A stretch of 23,787 nt of DNA from Chara braunii (GCA_003427395.1 BFEA01000056.1:1278985-1302771); one strand, 5' to 3'; positions 9,726-19,107 are shown, numbered from the stretch's first letter. Notes: a model not told the origin generated them from the sequence alone. Translations and numbers: made by a program.

Positions 9726-10646
9726 AAATCTGATTTCTTCGGTGCCATTGTAACATATTTAGATATGGGCGCCGATGTGCAAGAGAAGATTAGAAATGCA
9801 TATTCCACATATCCTGTTTATGGCGCTATGATTAAGCGTATACAAGAAGCGTCTCACGAGTTTCCTAACTATCGTATTGCGCAAAGACTGTTGTTTGAAA
9901 GTACGGATGTGCATGATCAACTTTGTATTCCAAATATATAAGAGATCAAAAGTATGATTTTGGGGAAATGCCACGACACCAAAGGTCATTTTGGATGGAA
10001 GAAGACGTATGTGAACCTTTCACGTTCCTACACTTAGCCTCGCATGAAGCCCGATTGCATCGCTTACGTGTAGGGTTACCAAGTGTGCCAACGAAATAAG
10101 AGCACCACTCAGCCTCCCCTTGGCTTTTTGAAGCCTTTGCCAATCCCAACAGGTCAAGGAGACTCTGTGTCCATTGACTTTATAGATACTAAAGTAAAAA
10201 GCAGGAATGGAAAAATGCAAGTTATGGTCATCGTTGACAGATTTAGTAAGTACGCTGTCTTCATAGCGCCAGCGGAAGCAAGAACAAAATTGGTAATCCG
10301 GGAATTCTTTAACCACTGGGTGAATGATTATGGACATCCCCTAACGATTGTAAGTGACAGAGATTCGCGGTTCACGAGTGAACAATGGCAGCAACTAATG
10401 AACGTTTATTGCTCTAAGTTGACAATGTCGTCAGACAGACACCCTGAGACAAACGGTCAGACTGAGCAAATGAACAAGATTTTGCAGCAAACATTGCGGA
10501 TGTACATACGTCCCGACCAGATTGACTGGGACGAGCATTTGCCAAAAGTTGATGGTGCTTATAATAACTTTGTTCACCTGTCTACATGCAACACTCCAAT
10601 GGAGTTGCATTTGGGATGGCGTCCATGCAGACTATCGATCGCCTGA
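9726..10646 (+). pseudogene. pol: TE-A integrase, zinc-binding and catalytic core, broken
   Basis: Joins the DNA copy to the host chromosome. An N-terminal H2C2 module is partly kept: His at 9972 and 9987, then VCQRNK near 10084. The first Cys of the pair is replaced by Tyr (GYQVC). The catalytic core shows SIDFID (Asp 10176), VSDRDSRF (Asp 10356) and NGQTEQMNK (Glu 10464). The last two are separated by exactly 35 residues, the expected D-X35-E spacing. Stops fall at 9939, 10035 and 10071, all in the frame used since 8751. A frame change near 10635 leads to the C-terminal part. Confidence 0.92.
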
Positions 10647-11260
10647 ACCCGGATCAAGTACATAAGCTTCCACAAGGAACAAGTGAATTTGCGATCCAAT
10701 ATCAGAAAGACATTGAGAAAGTGAAGGAGAATATAATAAAGGCACAACATCAAATGATAGAACAGGCAAATAAACTCATAAGACCTTCTCGGTTTGTTGT
10801 AGGTGATCTGGTATGGGTTAAGTCTAAAGAGTTCGTTCCTGAGGAGAACATTTCCCAAAAATTGCTACCAGCCTACAGAGGACCTTTGCAGGTTCTAGAT
10901 GTGATTGGAGATGTGGATGAACCTTCTTACGTGATTGAGATTCCTCTACATTTGCATACGTATCCAGTGTTTCACGCCTCAAAGCTCTTACCTTGCATGA
11001 CGAATGAGTTGTTTCCCAGTCGCAGATCGACGATTCCTCCTTGTCTGGATGAGAAATATGATGTGGACAAGATTATTGCTGAAAATACTCTTCAAACTGG
11101 ACGTAGAGGCAGACCCCAACGACAATATAAAGTAAGATTTGCATATCAGGACCCGAGTGAAGATCGTTGGTTCACAAGAGAAGAATTGATTGAGTCTGCA
11201 CCTCATATTGTATCTGCTTATGAAAGAGCCAGAAGAGGAATAAGCATTATAGATAGATGA
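10586..11260 (+). pseudogene. pol: TE-A integrase C-terminus with chromodomain
   Basis: This is the longest intact stretch of pol (224 codons). It opens with a DRLNPDQV linker and an amphipathic helix region, then the GPY/F-type module (VGDLVWVKSKEF, LLPAYRGPLQVLDVIG, YPVFHASKLLP). It ends with a chromodomain (about 11059-11230: YDVDKIIAE, QYKVRFAYQDPSEDRWF, SAPHIVSAYE). Chromodomains on integrases bind methylated histone H3 and steer insertion to heterochromatin; they define chromoviruses. The true domain start is probably near 10640 because the first codons overlap the previous frame. Confidence 0.92.
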
Positions 11261-11299
11261 AGGTTTTCTCAGAGGACTTCGCAATTAGGCCTACGAGAG
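11261..11299 (+). other. TE-A spacer before the 3' LTR
   Basis: A polypurine tract is expected just before the 3' LTR. Only short purine runs (gagga, gagag) are visible, so the tract is either degraded or atypical. Confidence 0.4.
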
Positions 11300-11857
11300 T
11301 AAAAAGGTCTTTACCCGTTCAGACCCTGAATGGCGAACTCATCATAATAGGGCCCACTCGGCCAGAACCCAACTCGTGAAAAGTAGTTCAAAAGACATGT
11401 TCTCTGGGTCAAAAGTCACAACCTAACTGAAGTGAGGAGTTGTGTCAAAGGTCACAGTTGTGCCCCATGACGAACAGTTACAGCATCAAATTGTGGGAGT
11501 CATGTCTGTTTGTCTATGGGGTTGTGTAAGTCATGTCTGTTCGTGCAGTAAATGTGTCTGTTCGTGAAAAAGTTGTGTCTGTTTGAATAGAAGTCAATGC
11601 GGTAGAGTCCCAGTCCAAGTCAAAGTCCAACAGACAGTCTAGATTCAGACCCAAAGTCCAAAATTCAGGCCTAAAGGCCGCCGCAGCAGCAGACCCTGAG
11701 GGAAAGGTACTGGGACACATTCTTCAGTGGTGTGGGACTCGGGAAAAACCTAAGGAAGACTGATTCAGACCTCGCGACGGGAGGCCAGCACTATAAGAGG
11801 CCAGACGAACCTCCCCACACGACAGATCTCCACTGGCATAGATGCGTGGAAGTGTTG

Positions 11858-12215
11858 ACGCACTTGTGCGCTAGCATGCAGAGAGAATGCGCTAGCTGGA
11901 AGCTGCGCAAGCAGGAGAAGAAGAGGTTGGGCGCTGACTGGCAGAAGCAACCATAGTTGCGCCAACATGGTTAATAAAAGTAGAGGGGTAAGTAGAAAAC
12001 ACTAGCGAGTATTATAACTGTCTCTTATACACATCTAGATGTGTATAAGAGACAGACGCACTTGTGCGCTAGCATGCAGAGAGAATGCGCTAGCTGGAAG
12101 CTGCGCAAGCAGGAGAAGAAGAGGTTGGGCGCTGACTGGCAGAAGCAACCATAGTTGCGCCAACATGGTTAATAAAAGTAGAGGGGTAAGTAGAAAACAC
12201 TAGCGAGTATTATAA
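11858..12215. repeat. Exact 160-bp direct duplication flanking a library adapter
   Basis: 11858-12017 and 12056-12215 are identical base for base by my comparison, offset by 198. Each runs from acgcacttgtgcgc to gagtattataa. The 38 bp between them is the adapter. The 5' LTR has only one copy of this segment. Confidence 0.95.
12018..12055. other. Nextera (Tn5 mosaic end) mate-pair junction adapter
   Basis: 12018-12036 reads CTGTCTCTTATACACATCT and 12037-12055 is its exact reverse complement AGATGTGTATAAGAGACAG. This back-to-back pair of Tn5 mosaic ends is the circularisation junction of Nextera mate-pair libraries. It is an assembly contaminant, not genomic sequence. Confidence 0.97.
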
Positions 12216-12496
12216 TATACTTAATTTATAAAATAGTTCATTTATAATGAATTAAAATCATAATCTATATAGAAATATAAATAGAGATATAAATTTATTT
12301 CTCTATTAAATAGATTTTTCTATTCTTCTTTGTAAGTTGATAATAATATAATAATCAAAAAAATGAATATATTTAATTCAAAGATATCTAATATAGAATA
12401 TAAATAATAGTAGAATAATATAAACAATGGATAAGAGATAGTAATATTATATCATGTATTTTTTTATTCAAAAAAATACATATCTTTTTATGTATT
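12216..12496. other. Very AT-rich foreign segment in the 3' LTR
   Basis: About 280 bp made almost entirely of A and T, absent from the 5' LTR, where the flanking sequences are separated by only a few bases. It has no frame of note. The composition resembles organellar intergenic DNA or an AT-rich insertion. Because it directly follows the adapter artefact, a chimeric join cannot be excluded. Confidence 0.6.
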
Positions 12497-12889
12497 GTAG
12501 ATCCTCATCAATAGGGAGTGAGCATGCAGAGTAAGACAAGGGAACCGAGACAGGGATCACGAGAGAGTGAGAGAGAGAAGACAGGTTGAGAAGTTGGATA
12601 TGGTGGATACTTACCTGTTGGCGTCATACCTGTGATCTGAGGGGAGACGCTGGCTGAGCCAGGCCCCATGCTGATGATTGAACGAAGGAGACTTGTATTC
12701 TGTTGGCGCTGGACTCTTGGACTTAAGATACTCTTTGTGTGATGTGGTTGTGATAATAAGGGTTGTGCTACCTTGGTTCTCATCTTATCTCGACTTGGCT
12801 TTTTGTGAAGCTTCTCTAGCTATGTGAATGACATCTATGCATGCAGTGTGATACACTCCAGCAAGTTGTGAACTGTCAGGTTCCTTGCA

Positions 12890-13222
12890 CCATCGAAAAT
12901 AAGATAAAAACCGCCAAAGATGTCTGTGTCAACTTCAACCAAATGGGTCTATCTGATCGGGGTCAATTTCAATCACGCAACCTAACCCACCCCTCCAAAA
13001 CCCCTTTTCCCCATGTTTTGCATTTTTTTTTTTGCTCCAAATAAATTGAATTTGTTTTTTATGAGGTCACCTCATATAGCGCAGCCCCTTCCCATTTGTT
13101 TTTCCCTGCTTTTCATTTTGGAAAAAATAAGTTGTCCGGGATTCCGAACAACTCCCTCATCGGACGTCCGACGGAGACGTCTTCGGGAAACATCTCTGAT
13201 CGTACATTTGGTAACGTAGGAA
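12890..13222. mobile_element. Right part of a third TIR element
   Basis: From about 13024 to 13222 this aligns with the right end of the element at 7776-7984. Shared parts are a T run followed by gctc, a gtcacctcatatagcgcag block matching the gtccctagtggtgcgcag block, a T-rich zone, then gttgtccg and gacgtc arrays, and the terminal ggtaacgtagg versus ggtaacatagg. No left terminal repeat follows 12890, consistent with the left half lying before TE-A at 2040-2286. Confidence 0.6.
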
Positions 13223-13580
13223 AAAAAATAATAAATAAACTAATGAAGATGAAATGTGTGATAGCGATTCTATGTAAGATATGTCAAAGAGATCAAAAGA
13301 TAAAGTACACAATAAATAAATTGCCTTGCACAATGAAGAAATGACAGTAAGGCAAAAAACTTCAACAAATAATGCACAAAGAGCAGGTGTTTGACTGCAG
13401 AAGACAGGGTCAGAGCCCCAGTAGCAGGGTGAAGAGGCAACAGAGGCATGCTCAGCATTAGGTATGTGAGAAAATGAATAAGATTACACAATATGAAATC
13501 ATCGATGGAAAAAATAACTTGAGCTTTACTGTCGTGGAGGCCTTATCTCCTCCCTAAACTGACAGCACAATTGTGCTTGG
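13223..13580. other. Unassigned stretch before TE-B coding remnant
   Basis: An A-rich start, then unremarkable sequence with no LTR, primer site or domain. It may belong to TE-B or to the older host DNA. Confidence 0.4.
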
Positions 13581-14138
13581 ATGTTGTTAAAGGTACAATT
13601 CCCACCAAATTTCACCAATCGCCTAGGCAGGGATTTCTTTGGTTACACTGACCGATTTTCCTTGATGAAGGATGTAGTCAGTTTAGAGGCAGAAAACCAC
13701 CTCCTTACCACATCAAGCAACGAAAAGACATTTGTTCGTGGACATTTTCGTGACAACAGCCGTCTTGCCGCGCTTGACTTGCTAGAGGTGGAAGAGGAGG
13801 CCGAAGCAGATGACCCCACTCTTCGCGACAACTAAGAACAAGAAGTTGATACAACATTCTCTTCCACCCAAGAATTTGAGATCAATAACGAAGATGAAAA
13901 TTTGATTCCTTCAAAAAGATTGGTCATGTTTGGGAAACCAAAACCAGAACTCAGTAAGGAACTTCGTCGCACTCCCTAAGGGAGCCAAGATCCCAACCAA
14001 TCTGGAGGACGCAAGTATCAAACCTTGGGTGGACCTCCGGATCAGTGAGGTTAAATGAAAGGCTAGAATAAAAAAAAGAGGTTGCTTGCATTTCTAGAAA
14101 ACTAAACATAACTTACATAAGGTCCAATGATGCTTTAG
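13581..14138 (+). pseudogene. TE-B upstream coding remnant (gag-like, uncertain)
   Basis: A frame opens at ATG 13581 (MLLKVQFPPNFTNRLGRDFF), runs 84 codons to a stop at 13833, and stays readable in the same frame to about 14046 with one further stop near 13977. The peptide is acidic in its second part (EVEEEAEADD). I recognise no capsid domain or zinc knuckle. Its position before a protease in the same orientation is the only reason to call it gag-like. From about 14044 to 14142 lies an AT-rich segment with GT at the left and TTGCAG at the right that looks intron-like. Confidence 0.35.
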
Positions 14139-14574
14139 GTTGCAGAGAAACCTGAATCCAGTGTAGAGGGTTCATCAACACACGCTACAACACGGAAGTC
14201 TCCACCGGTCAATGATGGTTCTCCCAAGGAACATATCACGGACCAACAGTCCTTTGAAACTCCATCTCCTGCTGATTCCAAGACTAATGAATGTCATGTT
14301 TTGTATGTTGTGCCTTGGGAGGAGTCAAATAATGTTGACTTTCACTATCACCTAGAGCATTGGGCTCAGATGAATCAACAATGTGCTCAAGGGACGACGA
14401 AATTAATCTTCTTCAAACTTCTCATTAACCACCGCTATCTCCGTGTCTTGATTGATTGTGGTGCCACAACTAATTTCATATCACCTCACGGGCTACACAA
14501 ATTGGGTTTGGGGATGAAGCGAGTGACTTTGCAAAGGCCTTGCCCGACTCAAGTAGGCAACAAAAATGTTATCT
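14139..14574 (+). pseudogene. pol: TE-B protease, N-terminal half
   Basis: The frame is open from 14139. A Ser/Pro-rich linker precedes KLIFFKLLINHRYLRVLIDCGATTNF, a Ty3/gypsy protease with catalytic Asp at 14454. The motif reads D-C-G-A-T where D-S-G or D-T-G is normal, a substitution likely to harm activity. ISPHGLHKLGLGMK follows as expected. The coding sequence is cut 121 nt after the start of the Asp codon by a TIR element. That is one codon further than the break in TE-A. Confidence 0.83.
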
Positions 14575-14819
14575 CCTATGTAGCACACCAAACATGTTTG
14601 AAGTTTTTCCGAACGTCCGAACATGTTCCGTTGTTCGGCCGAACGCCCCCCGAACGTGTTCGGTCGAACATATTCAAAAAAAGAAAAAAAAAAACTATGT
14701 TTTTGGTTTTTTATTTTTAACTTGAGTTTGGTTACGAATTTGAGCATACCCCCAAAGCAAAAGTTCTTTTTTTTTAAGTTTACATAACACATAGTTTTTT
14801 TCATATTTTTATCAGAATG

Positions 14820-14850
<31 letters not shown>

Positions 14851-14936
14851 CGCGTTCGGGGGGGCTTGATGCTTGTTCGCGTCTGGTCGTGAACATTCGG
14901 GTTCGGTCACCGAACCTGAACACGATGCTACACAGG
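14575..14936. mobile_element. 362-bp TIR element inserted in TE-B protease
   Basis: Terminal repeats are cctatgtagca (14575-14585) and tgctacacagg (14926-14936), 10 of 11 matching when inverted. Subterminal zones alternate cgaac and gttcg motifs, and homopolymer A (about 14675) and T (14820-14845) tracts lie inside. Read on the minus strand, a central part (about 14710-14800) resembles 7005-7075 of the TE-A insertion: an actatg motif, then ttgc, ttgggg and aaattc at similar spacing. The two therefore look like relatives in opposite orientation. There is no coding capacity. Confidence 0.7.
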
Positions 14937-15172
14937 TGTGCGCACAATTTTTGACAAAGAGAAGACTATCACACATATTGAACTTCTATGTCCTTGACAA
15001 GTGTCCCTTCAACAAAGTCCTTGGGTTGGGTTGGTTGCAGTCCCAATACGAATAAACCAAGTGGAAGGAACTGCTTTTCATGGTCAAGGATGCACAAAGG
15101 AACGAACGTCCCGTCCTCTTGGCTGAGAAGCTCGACTCCCCAGTAATTTTTCTGAATGCCATGTAGTTTTAC
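14937..15172 (+). pseudogene. pol: TE-B protease C-terminal half and linker
   Basis: Resumes with QFLTKRRLSHILNF, then LDKCPFNKVLGLGWL, the second protease signature, in which the usual P-F-D is P-F-N. A stop lies at 15053, and another at about 15166 precedes the next methionine. The frame is the one used by the reverse transcriptase start downstream. Confidence 0.75.
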
Positions 15173-16180
15173 ATGAAGTGGCATAGACATAAGGAGGATG
15201 AACAATTGTATTTTGCCTTTGTTCGTCCTAGTTATGTACCTTCTACTTTTGGAGTCGGTAATTGTTTTACTTTGCATAATAAATGTACTTCTATCGTTAC
15301 ACCTACTTCTCTTCCAAATGAATCTAATTCAGATTCAATTGCCTTCACCAATAACTTGCGACCTGATCTATGTGATCCTTTTTCGAAGCCCCCACCCCCG
15401 CTGATCCCAATAAACATGCAAAACCTACTCAACCGATTTTCGGAAGTTTTGCCCGAACCCCATGGAGTTCTTACGCGATCCACTCGGCACACGATTGAGT
15501 TGGTCGAAGGCGGTGTTCTTCCAAAGGGTTGTGTATGTCGTACGGGATCCGACGAGTTGGAGGAACTCCGGAAACAAATTGATGAGATGATTGACAAGGG
15601 ATGGATTAAGCCTAGCGAATTTGAATTTGGTGCACCCGTTTTGTTTGTTCCAAAGAAAGAGGCAAACTCCGTATGTGTATTGATTACTGTAGTCTAAACC
15701 TCATCACAAGGAAGAATGCATACCCATTACCACGCATAAATGATTTGTTTGATGTTGCAGGTGGGTGCAAGGTCTTCTCCAAGATCGATCTCAAGTCTAG
15801 GCACCACCAGATTGAAGTATATCCTGCGGACCAGCACAAGACTGCGCTTAAAACATGCGACAGACTTTACGAATTCACGTAATGCCCTTCGGTTTCACGA
15901 ATGCACCGACCACATTTCAAAGTCTTATAGACAAGGTCCTCCACGAATAGATTGCGCCGTTTGTGGTTGTGTATCTTAATGACATTCCGATTTTCAGCAA
16001 ATCAATTGAAGAACATATGAAACACATTGAGAAAGTGTTCGTCATCCTAAAAAAAACGCAACTCCATCTCAACTTAGAGAAATATAAGTTTGGGAGGGAC
16101 AACGTCATCTATTTTGGACACCGGTTGTCTGCTACAGGTCTTGAGCCTGAGGCAACCAAGGTTGAGGTTATACGCAAGTA
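15173..16180 (+). pseudogene. pol: TE-B reverse transcriptase, broken, YLND
   Basis: Ty3/gypsy reverse transcriptase. Visible in order: RHTIELVEGG, ELEELRKQIDEMIDKGWIKPS, GAPVLFVPKK, then after a frame change near 15665 the CIDYCSLN, YPLPRINDLF and FSKIDLKSRHHQI motifs. Another change near 15881 leads to MPFGFTNAPTTFQS and VVVYLNDIPIFSK. The catalytic box reads Y-L-N-D: the Asn codon at 15978-15980 replaces an essential aspartate, so the enzyme would be dead even without the frameshifts. A stop at about 15948 also interrupts it. Confidence 0.9.
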
Positions 16181-16758
16181 GCCTCAACCGTGAACATCCG
16201 CGAATTGCGTTCTTTCCTTGGTCTTGTAGCATACTATAGAAAGTTAGTGCCCCCATTTTCTATTGTTGCTCGCCCCTTATCCAAACTAACAAGCAAGAAT
16301 GAATCTTACACGTGAGATGCAACATGCGAGACCGCTTTTCAAACCCTGAAAGAAGCCTCGGTAAGTTATCATGTACTTTGCATTGCAGATTCCAAACTCA
16401 AGTCACTACTGATGGGAGCCAATATGAGATTGGTGCAATGTTGTAACAAGATGACGGTGATGGCTTGCTGCCGCTCGAGTACTACAGCAAACGCATGGCC
16501 AACGAAAATGTATCTACTTCCACTATATGCGCGAGCTTTATGCTCTGCGCAAAACATTGAATCATTGGAAACACTATTTTTTGGGACGTTATTTCAAGGT
16601 CTTTTAAGATCATGAGACCTTGGAATAGATCAAGGAGCAAACCACCTTGTCGTCTACGTAGACTCACTGGTTCCATGAAATTGATTTTTTTTCTTCTTTG
16701 AATTAAGACACAAAAGGGTTGTTATAATCGAGTTGCTGATGCGTCGTCTCGCCACCCC
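16181..16758 (+). pseudogene. pol: TE-B RNase H, heavily decayed
   Basis: No long frame survives, but pieces in successive frames are clear: IRELRSFLGLVAYYRKLV (from about 16196), ETAFQTLKEA (about 16328), TTDGSQYEIGA with catalytic Asp at 16411, LEYYSKRMANENVS, and a degraded HWKHYFLGR and DHETLE region up to about 16620. The order matches the RNase H of TE-A. Confidence 0.75.
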
Positions 16759-17648
16759 ATGTATATGACTTGCCTTGTGAACTCTTACAATCTCTGGAAG
16801 AAACTAAAGGAGGAGCTCGTGGAGCAAACTGCCAAGGACCTAGACCTTGGTCCGATCACTGAGCAGTTGCGGGTTGGAATCAATAGTCAGCCTGATTTTC
16901 AGAATGTGAAGGACTGGTTTTCTGACACTATGGAAAAAATGACAGTTTGTGTGTACCCAACCATTAGCCTCTCCGCACACACTTCTTGGACTTGGCTTAC
17001 GGTAAAAGTGAACACTTCGACATGGCAAAAACTTACAGAAATGTATTACAAAAGTTTTATTGACCTAGTATGAAAGGATTTGCTGGAACATTTGTGGCTG
17101 GGTGTTAAGTCTGTCAAGGAATCAAACCATCAAGACCCAAGTCTTTAGGACTGCCTAGACCTCTTCTCGTTCCCAACGGCTCGGAAAATCCATCTCTATT
17201 GACTTCACGGACATGTGAAAGATAAGTAAGAATGAGTATTCGCAAGTATTGTGATTGTTGATTATTTTTTCAAATTCCTAAATCCAATTTCATTGTCACC
17301 TCATGCCCCAACTGAACTTGTGTTCCGTGAATTACACTAGAAGTTCATTCTGCAGTTCGGGATCGCGAAAACCCTTGTGATTGATCGGGACCCGCGCTTC
17401 ATAAATACCGATGGAAGGATTTTACGTCCGACCACCTTGGCCTCAAACTGAGCATGACATCTGACCAGCATCTCGAAGCCAACAATTTGGTTCAGGAGAT
17501 TAACCAGACCGTTTTTCAACTTCTCCGTGCTTCAATCATTCCGGATCAAGAAACAAGGTATGAAAAACTGTATTCAGTCAAGGGGTTCTACAACAATTCC
17601 ATTAATTATTCCACCGGCATGACGCCAAACAGGCTGCATTACGGTTGA
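16759..17648 (+). pseudogene. pol: TE-B integrase zinc-binding and catalytic core, broken
   Basis: The start (16759-16960) is an N-terminal linker. Zinc-binding traces are EHFDMAKTYRN (about 17010) and a C-stop-V-C pair (near 17103). The catalytic core shows SISIDFT (about 17190), TLVIDRDPRF (Asp at 17383) and QEINQTVFQLLR (Glu at 17496). The last Asp-to-Glu spacing is not a multiple of three, so at least one indel lies between them. TGMTPNRLHYG ends the core. Stops and frame changes are frequent. Confidence 0.82.
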
Positions 17649-18318
17649 CATTCATAATCCGCTCTTCTACTTATTCCCCGAACAGCCAGCTGGTCTAAGC
17701 CCGACAGATGTGACTTCAACGCCAAGTATGATCGCTTGCTCAAAGTTGCAATTGCAAACAATGACCAAACAACAACATGCAATGATCCATCATGCGAATA
17801 AGAAACGCCAACCTTCGACTATTGAAGTGAGAAATTATGTGTGGGTCAAGATGTCTGAATTTTTGAAAGAAGAGGGGGTGTCACGCAAACTTCTCCCTCT
17901 CTACTATGACCCGTAGGACGCTCTGGATGTGATTGGTAATGATGATGTCGTTCCTTCATATGTAATCATCGTGCCTCCTCATGATCCTCATTTGCGCACT
18001 TACCCAGTCTTTCATGCATCAAAGTTGTTTATACATCGTGATGCGGATTTAATTTCCTTTGACTATCATGAAGATATGATTCCTCTTGCAATGAATGGCG
18101 GCCACGATATCGATAAAATCAAAACACACGTAGGGAAGAGACATTACAGACAATATCAGATTCACTTCATGTATCATCCGTTAGACGATCTTTATTGGAT
18201 CTCAAAGAAGGAACTGCTAAGCAGTGCAGCTCACTTTGTTAAAGCATACGTCGAGCAACAAATAGCCTCTAACGTCGTACCAAAAGTCTCTGCAAAACTC
18301 ACTGCTACTGAGTATTAA
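17649..18318 (+). pseudogene. pol: TE-B integrase C-terminus with chromodomain
   Basis: From 17710 one frame runs to 18318 with a single in-frame stop at 17914. It carries a helix-rich linker, NYVWVKMSEFLKEEG, SRKLLPLYYDP, YPVFHASKLF and a chromodomain (about 18106-18260: HDIDKI, YRQYQIHFMYHPLDDLYW, SAAHFVKAY). It is equivalent in layout to TE-A but clearly diverged, so TE-B is a different chromovirus family or subfamily. Confidence 0.87.
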
Positions 18319-18400
18319 CGAAATCTCTTTGCTATGTTTGCTTACAATGCATTTGTCGAGGACTCAGAATGAGTTACTCACTCGAAGAGACCTCGCTTTT

Positions 18401-18413
18401 GAGAGGGAGGAAG
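18401..18413 (+). promoter_or_regulatory. Polypurine tract of TE-B
   Basis: gagagggaggaag is all purine, is preceded by a T run, and ends directly before TGTAATG, a typical LTR start. It primes plus-strand DNA synthesis. Confidence 0.85.
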
Positions 18414-18948
18414 TGTAATGACTTGCCAAACACGGTCTGAGATACACAACTGATTTATGAGTTTTTCGTATGGAATGTATGGCTTACCGAGTTTCCCGCT
18501 TGTTGCTGAGTTTTCTAAGTCTGTGTGGGTGCATGCTTGTTGGTCTCCATACCTGTCTGAGTGCTTATCGGCTTGAGTGTGTGTGTGACCCGCAAGGGCA
18601 CTTGGCTGATTGGATGGCTCGAAAGGCCGGAACTTACCTTTGGTCGTGACATTGAGGGTTGCAGTAGGGAAAACACACAAATGGCGGGGAAAGAGACCCG
18701 TGGCACTTAAGAGCAGCGGAAAACACTCAAGTAGCAGGTAGGGCGGTACCACACCTAGTAGAAGTAGATGTGCCGAGTACTAGAGGCCGAGCAGAAGAAG
18801 ACAAAAGTTGACATTTTTTGCAGATGGACGACATTGTACTTTCCCTCTCTCTCCTCTCAAGTTCATTCATTTCTTTTGCAATTGGACGGTATTGTACTTT
18901 CTGATGAGTGTGTACTTCGCAACTAGCCAGGATCATAACAATTGTACA
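18414..18948 (+). repeat. 3' LTR of TE-B (right end approximate)
   Basis: Begins TGTAATGACTTGCC after the polypurine tract. There is no second LTR in the window to fix its end; CA occurs at several plausible places (18822, 18880, 18948). Near the end, ttttgca followed by a atggacgacattgtactttc-like block occurs twice, 58 bp apart (18816-18843 and 18874-18901). Confidence 0.65.
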
Positions 18949-19107
18949 TAATGATTCCATTAATAATAAAAATAGAATAATAATATTATAAAATATATCT
19001 ATTGTAGCTAAAGTGATATAAACTATGTTTTTATATTTTTATTTTTATATTTGTTTTAGCTATAGATTTCAAAAAGTTACCTTCAATTCATCTTGTTATC
19101 TGCCTTG
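18949..19107. other. AT-rich spacer with a small foldback
   Basis: Contains atctattgtagctaaa (about 18998) and its near inverse tttagctatagat (about 19057), separated by AT-rich sequence. No gene. Confidence 0.5.

Larger units (their letters stand above)
11300..12889 (+). repeat. 3' LTR of TE-A, enlarged by an artefact and an AT-rich insert
   Basis: Collinear with the 5' LTR from taaaaaggtc to ttccttgca. It is 1590 bp against 1128. The excess is explained by a 198-bp adapter-plus-duplication block (12018-12215) and an AT-rich segment (12216-12496). Normal LTR sequence resumes at gtagatcctcatcaatagg. The TATA-like octamer lies at 11791-11798. The flank ccat at 12890 repeats the left flank. 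Confidence 0.88.
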
